A DNA stretch of 8,437 nt from Anaerolineae bacterium (GCA_030598425.1 JAUVPY010000087.1:1-8437); one strand, 5' to 3'; shown: positions 1-5,130, counted from the stretch's first letter. Translations and numbers: made by a program. The notes: a model not told the origin generated them from the letters alone.

Positions 1-38
1 AGCTCGGCGGAAATCCTCCCACAGTTAATCTGCTCCAA

Positions 39-114
39 GGGGATCGCCAGATCCCCGTCTGAGGTACTGATTTTGGCAAGTTTCCGTCGCGCAAGGCCGG
101 GATCTGGCGATCCC
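39..114. repeat. REPIN-like inverted pair of 16-bp palindromic elements
   Basis: The 16-mer GGGATCGCCAGATCCC at 40-55 recurs as its exact reverse complement GGGATCTGGCGATCCC at 99-114. Each copy is itself a hairpin (GGGATC stem, 4-base loop GCCA or TGGC); the left one extends to a 7-bp stem at 39-56. Two inverted copies of a short hairpin with about 43 bp between them is the architecture of REP doublets (REPINs) or a very small MITE. No other copy was seen in this window, so dispersal in the genome is an inference. The element lies in the gene-free stretch 1-256. Confidence 0.5.
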
Positions 115-220
115 TGGCGAGCAATCAGTGAAACATGACATTGTCAAGCTATTTAGAACTGCATAGCCAGTTCATTCCCGGCTCCTGCAAAGTCGCTTAA
201 CAGAGTGGCAAATGCTCGCA

Positions 221-237
221 GCAGGTCCGTGACCTGC
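221..237. repeat. Short perfect hairpin downstream of comB
   Basis: GCAGGTC at 221-227 and GACCTGC at 231-237 form a perfect 7-bp stem with a 3-base loop. Its arms share the core CAGGTC/GACCTG with the base of the larger hairpin at 257-299, so the two may be related palindromic elements. It sits 20 bp beyond that hairpin on the minus strand, downstream of comB. No T-tract follows it. Confidence 0.4.
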
Positions 238-251
238 GTGTCGGGCCGTAG

Positions 252-299
252 AAAACGCCAGGTCACCCGTGCTTGCCGCAGGGCAAGTGCGGACCTGGC
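252..299 (-). terminator. Long hairpin overlapping the comB stop codon, possible terminator
   Basis: The lower stem is 8 bp (257-264 with 292-299, GCCAGGTC/GACCTGGC). Three unpaired bases (265-267) follow, then an upper 10-bp stem with two G-T pairs (268-277 with 282-291) around the loop GCAG. Reading on the minus strand, the hairpin is followed by G-TTTT-C (256-251), so it could end comB transcription, though the T-tract is short. Unusually, the comB stop codon (263-265) is inside the stem. It may instead be a palindromic repeat that inserted in the end of the gene. Confidence 0.4.
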
Positions 300-970
300 T
301 CCATCATCAACTGACCCTCCTGCCGCCTCACCAGCAGCGCAAAATCGAAACGGTCGATGTCCACCGCACAGTCCAGGTCGGCGGAGGGGAAGTTTGGGGC
401 CGCCGGGTCCAGGAACTTGGCGGCCACCTGAGACTCGCGCACGCGCCGGACGATCTCGGCCCGGTCTGGCTCTTGCCCCGTCAGCAGCGCCTCCAGATAA
501 TCGGCGCAGGCGGCGTCCTCGTCAGCCGGGTCGACGGGGCGGGCACCGGTGATGACCAGGGTGATGGGGGGCCCTGGGTGACGGCGGATGTAGTCAACCG
601 TGGCCCGCGCGCAGCACAGGCTCGCCGCCAGCAGGGTATCGGCGTTCTGGCTGCGCACCACGCCCTGGGTCCCGGCGCTGGTGCGCTGGACCAGGCGGCG
701 GCCCGAGAGGTCCACGTCAAGAAAGGCGGAGGGCGAGTTGCCGTGGTCGAAGCCCTCAATCGGCAGGCCGTAGACTTCGCCCGCCAACAAAAGGTCGGGG
801 TTCCGCTCACGCAGGGCGAAGGCCTCTTCGATGGCCGCCACCAGCGTGATGTCGGCCGCACTGGCGGCGAAGGCGTAGGCGGCGGTGGTGAAGGCGCGCA
901 GCACGTCGATGACGACGACGGTGCCGGTCGCCTGGGCGCAGGTGTCCAATGTGGCGCGATGGATTTCCAA
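263..970 (-). CDS. comB: Probable 2-phosphosulfolactate phosphatase, ComB family
   Basis: This 235-residue protein matches the ComB family, Mg-dependent phosphatases that convert 2-phosphosulfolactate to sulfolactate (coenzyme M route in methanogens; the role in other bacteria is less clear). Visible family motifs are VIDVLRA (20-26), GEVYGLPIEGFDHGNSP (64-80), QRTSAGTQGV (95-104) and EDAACADYLE (151-160). The start is a TTG, 6 nt after the stop of the SUI1-family gene; an in-frame TAG (that same stop) rules out a longer protein, and a run of G's about 10 nt upstream may serve as ribosome site. The two genes are probably co-transcribed. The family normally ends near the RRQEGQL segment (215-221); here the last 11 residues (225-235) are encoded by the arms of a hairpin, so the natural C-terminus may have been altered. 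The family call is strong; the substrate is inferred from the family only. Confidence 0.88.
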   Translation of the reverse strand: MEIHRATLDTCAQATGTVVVIDVLRAFTTAAYAFAASAADITLVAAIEEAFALRERNPDLLLAGEVYGLPIEGFDHGNSPSAFLDVDLSGRRLVQRTSAGTQGVVRSQNADTLLAASLCCARATVDYIRRHPGPPITLVITGARPVDPADEDAACADYLEALLTGQEPDRAEIVRRVRESQVAAKFLDPAAPNFPSADLDCAVDIDRFDFALLVRRQEGQLMMEPGPHLPCGKHG

Positions 971-976
971 AGTATT

Positions 977-1336
977 CTATCCCCCGGTAAACTTAGTCTT
1001 GTAGCCTAACGCCTGTAGCTCACCCGCTACCTTGTCGCGGTGGTCCCCCTGGATCTCGATGTTGCCATCCTTGACGGTGCCGCCCGTGCCGCACGCCCGC
1101 TTCAGGCGTTTAGCGAGGGATTTCATATCTTCCGCCGATAGCTGAAGATTACTGACCACGGTCACCGTCTTGCCGCGCCGCCCTTTCTTTTCGCGCCGAA
1201 TGTGGGCCTCCTGCTGATCTGGGGGTAGACTCCTGACCTTTCGTGAGCAACGACACGGATTGCTCCCACACTTGCGGCAGCGTGTGCGGACATCCGGGTT
1301 TGTCGAGTACACGGGTCTTCGTCTGTCACGGGGCAT
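977..1336 (-). CDS. SUI1/eIF1 family translation factor (YciH type)
   Basis: This 119-residue bacterial homologue of eIF1 is expected to bind the small ribosomal subunit and influence start-site fidelity. The N-terminal part is basic and has four cysteines (C20, C23, C28, C30) in a CxxC...CxC pattern, like a small zinc knuckle. The SUI1 domain follows from about residue 55, with GKTVTVV (55-61), GTGGTVKDG (83-91) and IQGDHR (96-101) as its signature. An upstream in-frame ATG at 1363 exists, but the ATG at 1336 has AAGGAG 10 nt before it and gives the usual YST-containing N-terminus, so 1336 was chosen. comB follows directly on the same strand and the HEPN/MNT operon diverges from it. No convincing promoter was seen upstream; the best guess, TTGACG and TATAAC on the minus strand, is spaced only 14 bp. 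Confidence 0.9.
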   Translation of the reverse strand: MPRDRRRPVYSTNPDVRTRCRKCGSNPCRCSRKVRSLPPDQQEAHIRREKKGRRGKTVTVVSNLQLSAEDMKSLAKRLKRACGTGGTVKDGNIEIQGDHRDKVAGELQALGYKTKFTGG

Positions 1337-1391
1337 ATGACTCTCGCTCCTTGTGCTGTCCATCTACGTGAAATCCAGTGAGTTTGCCACT

Positions 1392-1420
1392 TTGTCTTTC
1401 CCCTGGTTCCCTGTTATACT
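1392..1420 (+). promoter_or_regulatory. Sigma70-type promoter of the HEPN/MNT operon
   Basis: TTGTCT at 1392-1397 and TATACT at 1415-1420 are separated by 17 bp, and a TG at 1412-1413 makes an extended -10. Transcription would begin near 1427, only about 11 nt before the HEPN ATG at 1438, so the leader is just long enough to hold the AGGCGAGG ribosome site (1425-1432). Confidence 0.6.
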
Positions 1421-1437
1421 TGTCAGGCGAGGCGTCA

Positions 1438-1836
1438 ATGTCCACACCAGAGCGCGAAGTCAGCCTCTATATGGAACATGCCGGCCAGATGTTGGAAGTG
1501 GCTGCTCACAACATCGCCGACGGCTTTTTCGGCTCGGCAATCAACCGCGCTTACTACGCCATATTTTACGCGGCCAATGCCTTGCTGGCTACTCGGGGGC
1601 ATGCACGCAGCAAGCATTCAGGTGTGGTTGCCGCCTTTTGAGAGCATTTTGTCAAATCGGGCTTGATCGAAGCCGAGTATAGCGACATCTATGGTCGAGT
1701 GATGGACAATCGGCGTGTGAGCGACTACGAAATCGAGATTCCGGCGGAGGCGGAGGTGGCAGAGAAAGACTTGAGCGACGCCCAACGTTTTGTCGAACGA
1801 GTCGAACAACTCTTGCAGCAGGAGGCGTGGCTGTGA
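1438..1836 (+). pseudogene. HEPN-domain toxin gene (PF05168-like) interrupted by an in-frame TGA
   Basis: The frame from ATG 1438 to TGA 1834-1836 encodes one continuous HEPN protein of 132 codons, except that codon 68 (1639-1641) is TGA. Before it lies the HEPN signature INRAYYAIFYAANALL (35-50) and SKHSGVVAAF (58-67); after it the same frame continues with EHFVKSGLIEAEYSDIYG and an acidic helical C-terminus. Relatives commonly carry an arginine or similar residue at this place, so one CGA-to-TGA change is the simplest explanation. HEPN proteins of this kind are RNase toxins paired with MNT antitoxins; the gene overlaps the following MNT gene by 4 bp (GTGA). The 67-residue product lacks the second half of the helical bundle and is probably inactive. 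The start is supported by a GAGG sequence 5 nt upstream and by the promoter. A sequencing error would restore an intact gene. Confidence 0.85.
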
Positions 1837-2201
1837 TTGAACACTCCATCGCTCGCCTTTCCGAAGAAGAACGTCAAGCCATTCAGGTCTTTGTCCATCG
1901 GCTGCACGAACGCTTTCCTGGTGAGATCCTCCAAGCTACCCTCTTTGGCTCAAAGGCTCGTGGCGACAGTGGCCCCTGGTCCGATATAGACATTCTGGTG
2001 ATTGTCAGAGAAGAGAGTTGGTCATTACGCGGGGAGATTAGTACGCTTGCTGCCCGAGTGTCGCTAGAATATGACGTGCTCATCGGTCCCCGCGTCATCG
2101 GATTGGAGCGGTGGGAGGGTATGGAGCGAGACGGTTTCAGTCTCTACCGGAATATCACCGCCGAGGGCATCCCTCTGGCGCCCACCCCCGCGTCCTCCTG
2201 A
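1833..2201 (+). CDS. MNT-type nucleotidyltransferase antitoxin
   Basis: This 122-residue minimal nucleotidyltransferase is the expected antitoxin partner of the upstream HEPN protein. In characterised HEPN/MNT pairs the MNT enzyme neutralises the toxin by attaching AMP to it. The active-site pattern is complete: FGSKARGDSGPWSDIDILV (38-56) holds the GS and the DxD pair (D51, D53), and a third acidic residue follows in LEYDVLI (D81). A GTG at 1827 is possible, but it lies 1 nt from the GGAGG at 1821-1825. The GTG at 1833 is 7 nt away and overlaps the HEPN stop as GTGA, a typical coupled start, so it was chosen. The gene ends exactly where a truncated GNAT gene on the other strand breaks off. 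Because the toxin is broken, this antitoxin may be left without a target here or may act on a toxin elsewhere. Confidence 0.85.
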   Translation: MIEHSIARLSEEERQAIQVFVHRLHERFPGEILQATLFGSKARGDSGPWSDIDILVIVREESWSLRGEISTLAARVSLEYDVLIGPRVIGLERWEGMERDGFSLYRNITAEGIPLAPTPASS

Positions 2202-2355
2202 TCCTATCGTCTCCACAACTGCCCCGGACTTCCTCCAGCGCCGCGTCCAGATCCGGCCAGGCATTGGGCCAATGCTCCTTGAACCCTTCCACCAGCAGGT
2301 TAGCTGACTGTTCGATCATCTCCTGGTTCTGAATGGGGAAATTGGTGATGCGCAC
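2202..2355 (-). pseudogene. GNAT N-acetyltransferase, 5' fragment only
   Basis: From GTG 2355 (GAGG 8 nt upstream) the frame encodes about 51 residues resembling the start of a GNAT acetyltransferase: a short beta strand (RITNFPI), then helices with ANLLVEGFKEHWPNAWPDL (18-36) and a further ALEEVR segment. The acetyl-CoA-binding region that defines a working enzyme (the R/Q-x-x-G-x-G/A motif) is absent. The likeness stops at about residue 52 (position 2200), precisely at the stop codon of the convergent MNT gene; the frame then runs 45 nt antisense into MNT to a stop at 2155. The gene was evidently cut by a rearrangement. It lies 36 nt after the methyltransferase gene on the same strand, so it was probably the last gene of that operon. 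The assignment rests on an N-terminal fragment only. Confidence 0.65.
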
Positions 2356-2391
2356 GACACCATCCTCGTGATAATTTGCATTTACAGTGTA

Positions 2392-2976
2392 CTACTCAGC
2401 GTCTAAATGACCTGGGCGTTTAGCCGGTTTCGGAAGGCCGATGTAACGCGGGGTACGCGAGCAGTAGATCGCATACGCTTGGCCGTATACCTGGTTCAGG
2501 TGGGCTTCCTCGGTGCGGACCATCATGTGCCCAATCAGCCAGTACAAGATGACCCACACCGCGCCTGACCACGAGGGCCACAGCAGCGCGTGGCCGAAAA
2601 TGAAGAGACCATAGGCCACGATTTGTGGATTGCGGCTCCAACGATACAGCCCCGACTGCTTCAGGGCGGTGACCTCCTGGCCAACAGACCGCTTTATGCC
2701 GAGCCCACCCATGGCCATGGCCAGCAGCACCAGACCGACGACCATGGCGATGATGGCCAGGATGGTGACCGGGCTACCAGGGCGAACGTGCCCCAAATCC
2801 GAGTCGAGGAAAAGGTAAGACGCCATACCGTGGAGGGCGAATATGACGACTTCCAGGAAGCTGGAAAAGGGGGTGAGCCTTCCCTGCCGTTCATAATCGC
2901 GCCCAACGCGCCGGAAGATGAGGTGAGCAGCAATCAGAAGCAACGCAGCCGCGAGTGAGACCACGAGGACGTACAT
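2392..2976 (-). CDS. Isoprenylcysteine/phospholipid methyltransferase-like membrane protein (ICMT/PEMT superfamily)
   Basis: This 194-residue integral membrane protein has hydrophobic segments at about 3-21, 42-57, 69-91 and 119-152. The C-terminal half has the superfamily's SAM-binding pattern: GLYRWSRNPQ (109-118), then a membrane hairpin, then GHMMVRTEEAHL (149-160) and YGQAYAIYCSRTPRYI (164-179). Family members transfer a methyl group from SAM to lipids, prenylcysteine or small membrane-bound substrates; the substrate cannot be told here. The length is normal for the family and the gene looks intact. The ATG follows the stop of a WD40-repeat gene with no gap (TAGATG), and GGGAG lies 9 nt upstream inside that gene's last codons, so translation was probably coupled. 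With the WD40 gene truncated, its original promoter is probably lost. The truncated GNAT gene follows 36 nt downstream. Confidence 0.85.
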   Translation of the reverse strand: MYVLVVSLAAALLLIAAHLIFRRVGRDYERQGRLTPFSSFLEVVIFALHGMASYLFLDSDLGHVRPGSPVTILAIIAMVVGLVLLAMAMGGLGIKRSVGQEVTALKQSGLYRWSRNPQIVAYGLFIFGHALLWPSWSGAVWVILYWLIGHMMVRTEEAHLNQVYGQAYAIYCSRTPRYIGLPKPAKRPGHLDAE

Positions 2977-3126
2977 CTACTTAAACTCCCATATCTTCAC
3001 CGCATCGTGGCTGCCCGTGGCCAGCCGTGTGCCATCGTGGCTGAAGGCGACGGTCAGCACCTGTCGTTCGTGGGGCATACGGGCCACCAATGCACCTTCT
3101 TTTTCTATCACAGTTTTGCGAAGTAG
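2977..3126 (-). pseudogene. C-terminal remnant of a WD40-repeat protein
   Basis: On the minus strand, the frame open from 3126 to the TAG at 2977-2979 ends in a clear WD40 blade: VLTVAFSHDGTRLATGS followed by HDAVKIWEFK and the stop. Just before it, EGALVARMPHE fits the end of the preceding blade. This is the usual pattern of Chloroflexota- and cyanobacteria-type WD40 proteins (AFSPDG.. LATGS.D..vkiW). An in-frame TGA at 3127-3129 closes the frame upstream, and nothing recognisable as WD40 continues into the cold-shock promoter region, so only about one and a half blades remain. There is no start codon in a credible place. The stop codon abuts the methyltransferase ATG, which shows the two genes once formed an operon. 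Confidence 0.75.
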
Positions 3127-3163
3127 TCAACCAATTGAAGTCTACCTACTTGACAGGTCGAGT

Positions 3164-3192
3164 TTGACATTTTCGCGAGGATGTTGTATACT
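3164..3192 (+). promoter_or_regulatory. Consensus sigma70-type promoter for the cold-shock gene
   Basis: TTGACA at 3164-3169 and TATACT at 3187-3192 are exactly 17 bp apart, a perfect -35 and a near-perfect -10. Transcription would start near 3199, giving a leader of about 140 nt before the csp ATG at 3340. Long leaders are usual for cold-shock mRNAs. A second TTGACA at 3150-3155 lacks a -10 at suitable spacing. Confidence 0.75.
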
Positions 3193-3235
3193 ATGTTTAG
3201 TAAGGCGTGGTAAGTTTTGTTCAGGTCGTTAGGAT

Positions 3236-3271
3236 CCGTCCAGATTTGCTAAGTCTGGGCGGTTTGTTTTT
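3236..3271 (+). terminator. Intrinsic terminator inside the csp leader, possible attenuator
   Basis: CCGTCCAGATTT (3236-3247) pairs with AAGTCTGGGCGG (3251-3262) over all 12 positions (two G-T pairs), with a 3-base loop GCT, followed at once by TTTGTTTTT (3263-3271). It lies between the promoter (start near 3199) and the csp ribosome site (3323-3328), so most transcripts would end after about 70 nt unless the hairpin is opened. No good second promoter was seen between it and csp. Confidence 0.65.
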
Positions 3272-3339
3272 GGCACCAGAAGCAAACCCCGCGTCGCAAA
3301 CCAATATATCCCCGTTCGGGGGAAGGAGATTTCCAAGAA

Positions 3340-3564
3340 ATGAGTGAACGTGAAACTGGGACCGTCAAGTGGTTCAACGGTCATAAGGGCTACGGCTTCA
3401 TTAGCCGCGACGGCGGGGAAGATGTTTTTGTGCATTACTCTGCCATCGAGGGGCAAGAAGGGTACCGCAACCTGGAAGAAGGCGACCGCGTCGAGTTTGC
3501 AGTCGAGCAGGGGCAAAAAGGCCCAGCCGCTGTTGACGTGCGCAGAGTCCAGGGTGTTGCTTGA
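3340..3564 (+). CDS. Cold-shock protein, CspA family
   Basis: A single cold-shock domain of 74 residues, a small five-stranded beta barrel that binds single-stranded RNA and DNA and melts RNA structure. [16 protein letters not shown] (6-21) contains the aromatic strand and RNP1 (KGYGFI, 16-21); VFVHYSAI (29-36) is RNP2. The tail [10 protein letters not shown] is typical of the family. AAGGAG (3323-3328) lies 11 nt before the ATG, slightly far, and a small CCCCG-TT-CGGGG hairpin (3310-3321) sits just before it. The leader carries a strong terminator-like hairpin. Since CspA-type proteins are known to act as transcription antiterminators, self-control of readthrough is a reasonable idea, but that is inference. 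The gene stands alone, convergent with the muconolactone-isomerase-like gene. Confidence 0.95.
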   Translation: MSERETGTVKWFNGHKGYGFISRDGGEDVFVHYSAIEGQEGYRNLEEGDRVEFAVEQGQKGPAAVDVRRVQGVA

Positions 3565-3741
3565 TTTTTTCACCCCCTAGCCCGCGAGACACTTAACTTA
3601 CAAGTGAATAACGCCGCGCTTCGGCCGGCGACGACTGAAGCGCTTACCCGTGGCCACGCTCACGGCGCGGAGCACGGGCGGTCTGTATGCGTCTACAATA
3701 CCTGTTGACGAGACGACCGTTGGCGGCATGACCGCATGAAC

Positions 3742-3769
3742 AAGCCCCTGCCTTGGCAGGGGCTTTCTT
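3742..3769. terminator. Intrinsic terminator shared by convergent csp and MIase-like genes
   Basis: AAGCCCCTGCC (3742-3752) and GGCAGGGGCTT (3755-3765) form a perfect 11-bp stem, with TTTCTT following on the plus strand (3764-3769). On the minus strand the hairpin is followed by a weaker GTT-rich stretch. It lies 4 bp past the stop of the minus-strand gene and about 180 bp after csp, so it can close both transcripts. The 175 bp between csp and this hairpin shows no convincing gene. Confidence 0.8.
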
Positions 3770-3772
3770 GAT

Positions 3773-4069
3773 TCATTCATCTTCGCGGAAGAGCCGTGCA
3801 AAGCCGGAATAAGGTCTTAACGGGATGATTTCAAAAGTGATCAATCCCGCTTTGACCAGGGGCAGGGTATCGAGCACCCCCTCCGCTTCTTCGATGTCCG
3901 CGCATTCGAGGATCAGCACGGCTTCGGGCCGGTCCTGGCGGAAGTATAGTTCGCGGAAAACGCCAGCCTGGTAGAGCTCCCACGCCCTGGCGGCCTCGGC
4001 TGAGAGATGGGGCTTGAAGTCCTCTGCGCTGAGGCCGGGGACTTCTTTTTCGATGGCTAGAATTCTCAT
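3773..4069 (-). CDS. Muconolactone isomerase-like (PF02426-type) small protein
   Basis: This 98-residue ferredoxin-like alpha/beta protein is of the muconolactone delta-isomerase type. The pattern MRILAIEKEVPGLSAEDF, then a helix ending AWELYQAGVFRELYFR (29-44), then AVLILECADIEEA (50-62) and TLPLVKAGLITFEIIPL (68-84) is typical. Members of this small group are found outside aromatic-degradation operons, so the enzyme activity should not be assumed; no other aromatic-pathway gene is present here. The open frame extends to 4231, but the ATG at 4069 has GGAAG 7 nt upstream and matches the family start, and a good promoter lies between the two. The gene is a single-gene unit, ending at the terminator shared with csp. 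Confidence 0.78.
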   Translation of the reverse strand: MRILAIEKEVPGLSAEDFKPHLSAEAARAWELYQAGVFRELYFRQDRPEAVLILECADIEEAEGVLDTLPLVKAGLITFEIIPLRPYSGFARLFREDE

Positions 4070-4097
4070 TTTTTGGCTTCCGGTCCCTGGAAGAACT

Positions 4098-4144
4098 GCT
4101 ATATATAGCCGAAAAATATAAAAACTCAGTGGTTTCCCTGACAA
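4098..4144 (-). promoter_or_regulatory. Promoter of the MIase-like gene with a palindrome at the transcript start
   Basis: On the minus strand, TTGTCA (4144-4139) and TATATT (4120-4115) are 18 bp apart, placing the start near 4108 and giving a leader of about 39 nt. The perfect 12-bp palindrome GCTATATATAGC (4098-4109) lies on the predicted start site, where a repressor could bind; no regulator gene is adjacent. Confidence 0.5.
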
Positions 4145-4236
4145 TCCGCCAGGACAGGCTGCGTCGCTGCGATGAAATAAGCGTTCGACACTTTGCTGAC
4201 CACTACAAAATTCCCCAAAAAGACGACGCAAAGACG

Positions 4237-4266
4237 TTGACTTTTGGACCTGATCTGTGGTATAAT
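4237..4266 (+). promoter_or_regulatory. Strong sigma70-type promoter of a short transcript
   Basis: TTGACT (4237-4242) and the consensus TATAAT (4261-4266) are 18 bp apart. Transcription would start near 4273 and run toward the 3' end of the minus-strand DUF3800 gene. No plus-strand protein gene follows, so the promoter appears to serve the short RNA at 4273-4340. Confidence 0.65.
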
Positions 4267-4272
4267 ATCAGT

Positions 4273-4340
4273 AATCCATTTAGTGGAGGTGGATGGCCGT
4301 AGGCCATCGGGAGGGCGCCCGCATGGGCGCTTCTCTTTTT
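4273..4340 (+). ncRNA. Candidate small RNA of about 68 nt with two hairpins
   Basis: The predicted transcript holds a perfect hairpin GATGGCC-GTA-GGCCATC (4292-4308), then GCGCCC-GCAT-GGGCGC (4315-4330) extended by the GAGG/TTCTC flanks and followed by TTTTT (4336-4340), a typical intrinsic terminator. With a strong promoter directly in front, this makes a complete tiny transcription unit. A GGAGG at 4286-4290 lies only 2 nt before an ATG (4293), so the open frame there, which runs antisense through DUF3800, is unlikely to be translated. The T-tract touches the DUF3800 stop codon. I do not recognise a known RNA family. Confidence 0.45.
4311..4340 (+). terminator. Intrinsic terminator of the candidate small RNA
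   Basis: A 6-bp GC-only stem (4315-4320 with 4325-4330) around the loop GCAT, prolonged by weaker pairing of 4311-4314 with 4331-4335, is followed by five T's on the plus strand. It lacks a T-tract in the other direction, so it is unlikely to terminate DUF3800 efficiently. Confidence 0.6.
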
Positions 4341-5130
4341 AGGGCAGTAGTTTCTTGCCGTATCCTTCGATCTGCCCTGTTTGCCAGTTTCGATGGTATT
4401 TGCTCTGGCGCAGGATGGCACAGATCTGATCGCCGAACGTGTGCCGATCGTCTACAATCAACTGGTGTTCAATCAGCACTTCCCGGCGTGACGGATGGGC
4501 GATCAGGTCCGCGAGTTGCAGGCCAGCTATGTCGGCACTCTTGGGCTTGACTTTGAGCTCACGCGAAGTCAGCCGCGAGCGCCAGCGCTCTGGAGGGATG
4601 TTGTCGGTACCGCGCTCGTAGAGACGGGTGTAGGACTCTTTGAGCTTTCGGTCCTCTCTGCCGCCTCGGCTTTCCACCATGACGTCACCCCTGAGATCGC
4701 CATAGTGCAAGAAAAGGAGGAATCGCTCCAGCAGGACCGCTAGGCAGTAGTGGTAAGGATGATAGTGCCACACCTGATAATGGTCTCGGTGTGCTTTCTT
4801 GTCTATGACGATGGTGATGACCCAGTACTGCCAACGGGCTAGAGCCGTCAGCAACGTGGTGTTAAATCTTTGCTCTGTCTCCGGGTTCCGCAAGGCGTGA
4901 AATGGCGGGCGTTTGTTAACCATCTCTTTGCGATGGAAAATAACCGGTTCGTCGGGGTCACGCTGAAAAAACTCGCGTTTGATATTGTCCATCTCCGGCC
5001 GAAGCATACGCAAGGTGTGCTCGGACTCCAGGATCACGCCAGTCAATGATAGGAATCGTTGGTTTGGGTCGTCAGCGTGAGTCATGTCGTGGTTGCCTAC
5101 TTCGTCAACGTACAGGCGATGGAGAGCCAT
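4339..5130 (-). CDS. DUF3800 domain protein (RNase H-like fold family)
   Basis: A 263-residue DUF3800 member. The N-terminus has the family signature LYVDEVGN (6-13, acidic pair D9/E10; the family commonly has DES). FLSLTGVIL (26-34) follows, and then the later conserved parts VESRGGREDRKL (152-163) and KPKSADIAGLQLADLIA (195-211), whose GLQLADLIA end is diagnostic. The acidic residues suggest a metal-dependent nuclease fold; no activity is established for most members, which often sit in phage or defence regions. The ATG at 5130 has GGAG 8 nt upstream and gives the usual short lead into the first strand. The frame can also start at ATG 5172 or GTG 5175, which overlap the stop of a short upstream frame (TGATG) and have AGGA 7 nt before, so a product of 277-278 residues is possible. 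It lies downstream of hsdR on the same strand. Confidence 0.85.
   Translation of the reverse strand: MALHRLYVDEVGNHDMTHADDPNQRFLSLTGVILESEHTLRMLRPEMDNIKREFFQRDPDEPVIFHRKEMVNKRPPFHALRNPETEQRFNTTLLTALARWQYWVITIVIDKKAHRDHYQVWHYHPYHYCLAVLLERFLLFLHYGDLRGDVMVESRGGREDRKLKESYTRLYERGTDNIPPERWRSRLTSRELKVKPKSADIAGLQLADLIAHPSRREVLIEHQLIVDDRHTFGDQICAILRQSKYHRNWQTGQIEGYGKKLLP

Noticed and set aside
1..135. Minus-strand frame open to the window edge across the REPIN-like palindromes
   Set aside because: It reads about 40 codons without a stop but has no ATG, no ribosome site and no recognised similarity, and half of it is palindrome sequence. It could be the end of something only if the neighbouring DNA supported it.
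269..1009. Long plus-strand open frame (246 codons) opposite comB
   Set aside because: It is the antisense shadow of comB, whose minus-strand translation has clear ComB motifs; the plus frame gives a low-complexity G/V/R-rich product.
1438..1836. Recoding of TGA (as Trp, Gly or selenocysteine) in the HEPN gene
   Set aside because: Several other genes here end in TGA at the expected family end and use TGG for Trp, and nothing suggests a selenoprotein, so a plain nonsense change is more likely.
3598..3729. Small minus-strand frame of 43 codons ending RRRPKRGVIHL
   Set aside because: It has a basic, protein-like C-terminus and fair codon use, but no ribosome site before its ATG, and it lies beyond the terminator of the preceding gene. 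I know no family for it; conservation in relatives would be needed.
4293..4550. Plus-strand frame of 85 codons after the strong promoter at 4237-4266
   Set aside because: The GGAGG is only 2 nt from the ATG, a terminator lies within its first 16 codons, and the remainder is antisense to DUF3800 with a composition unlike a real protein.
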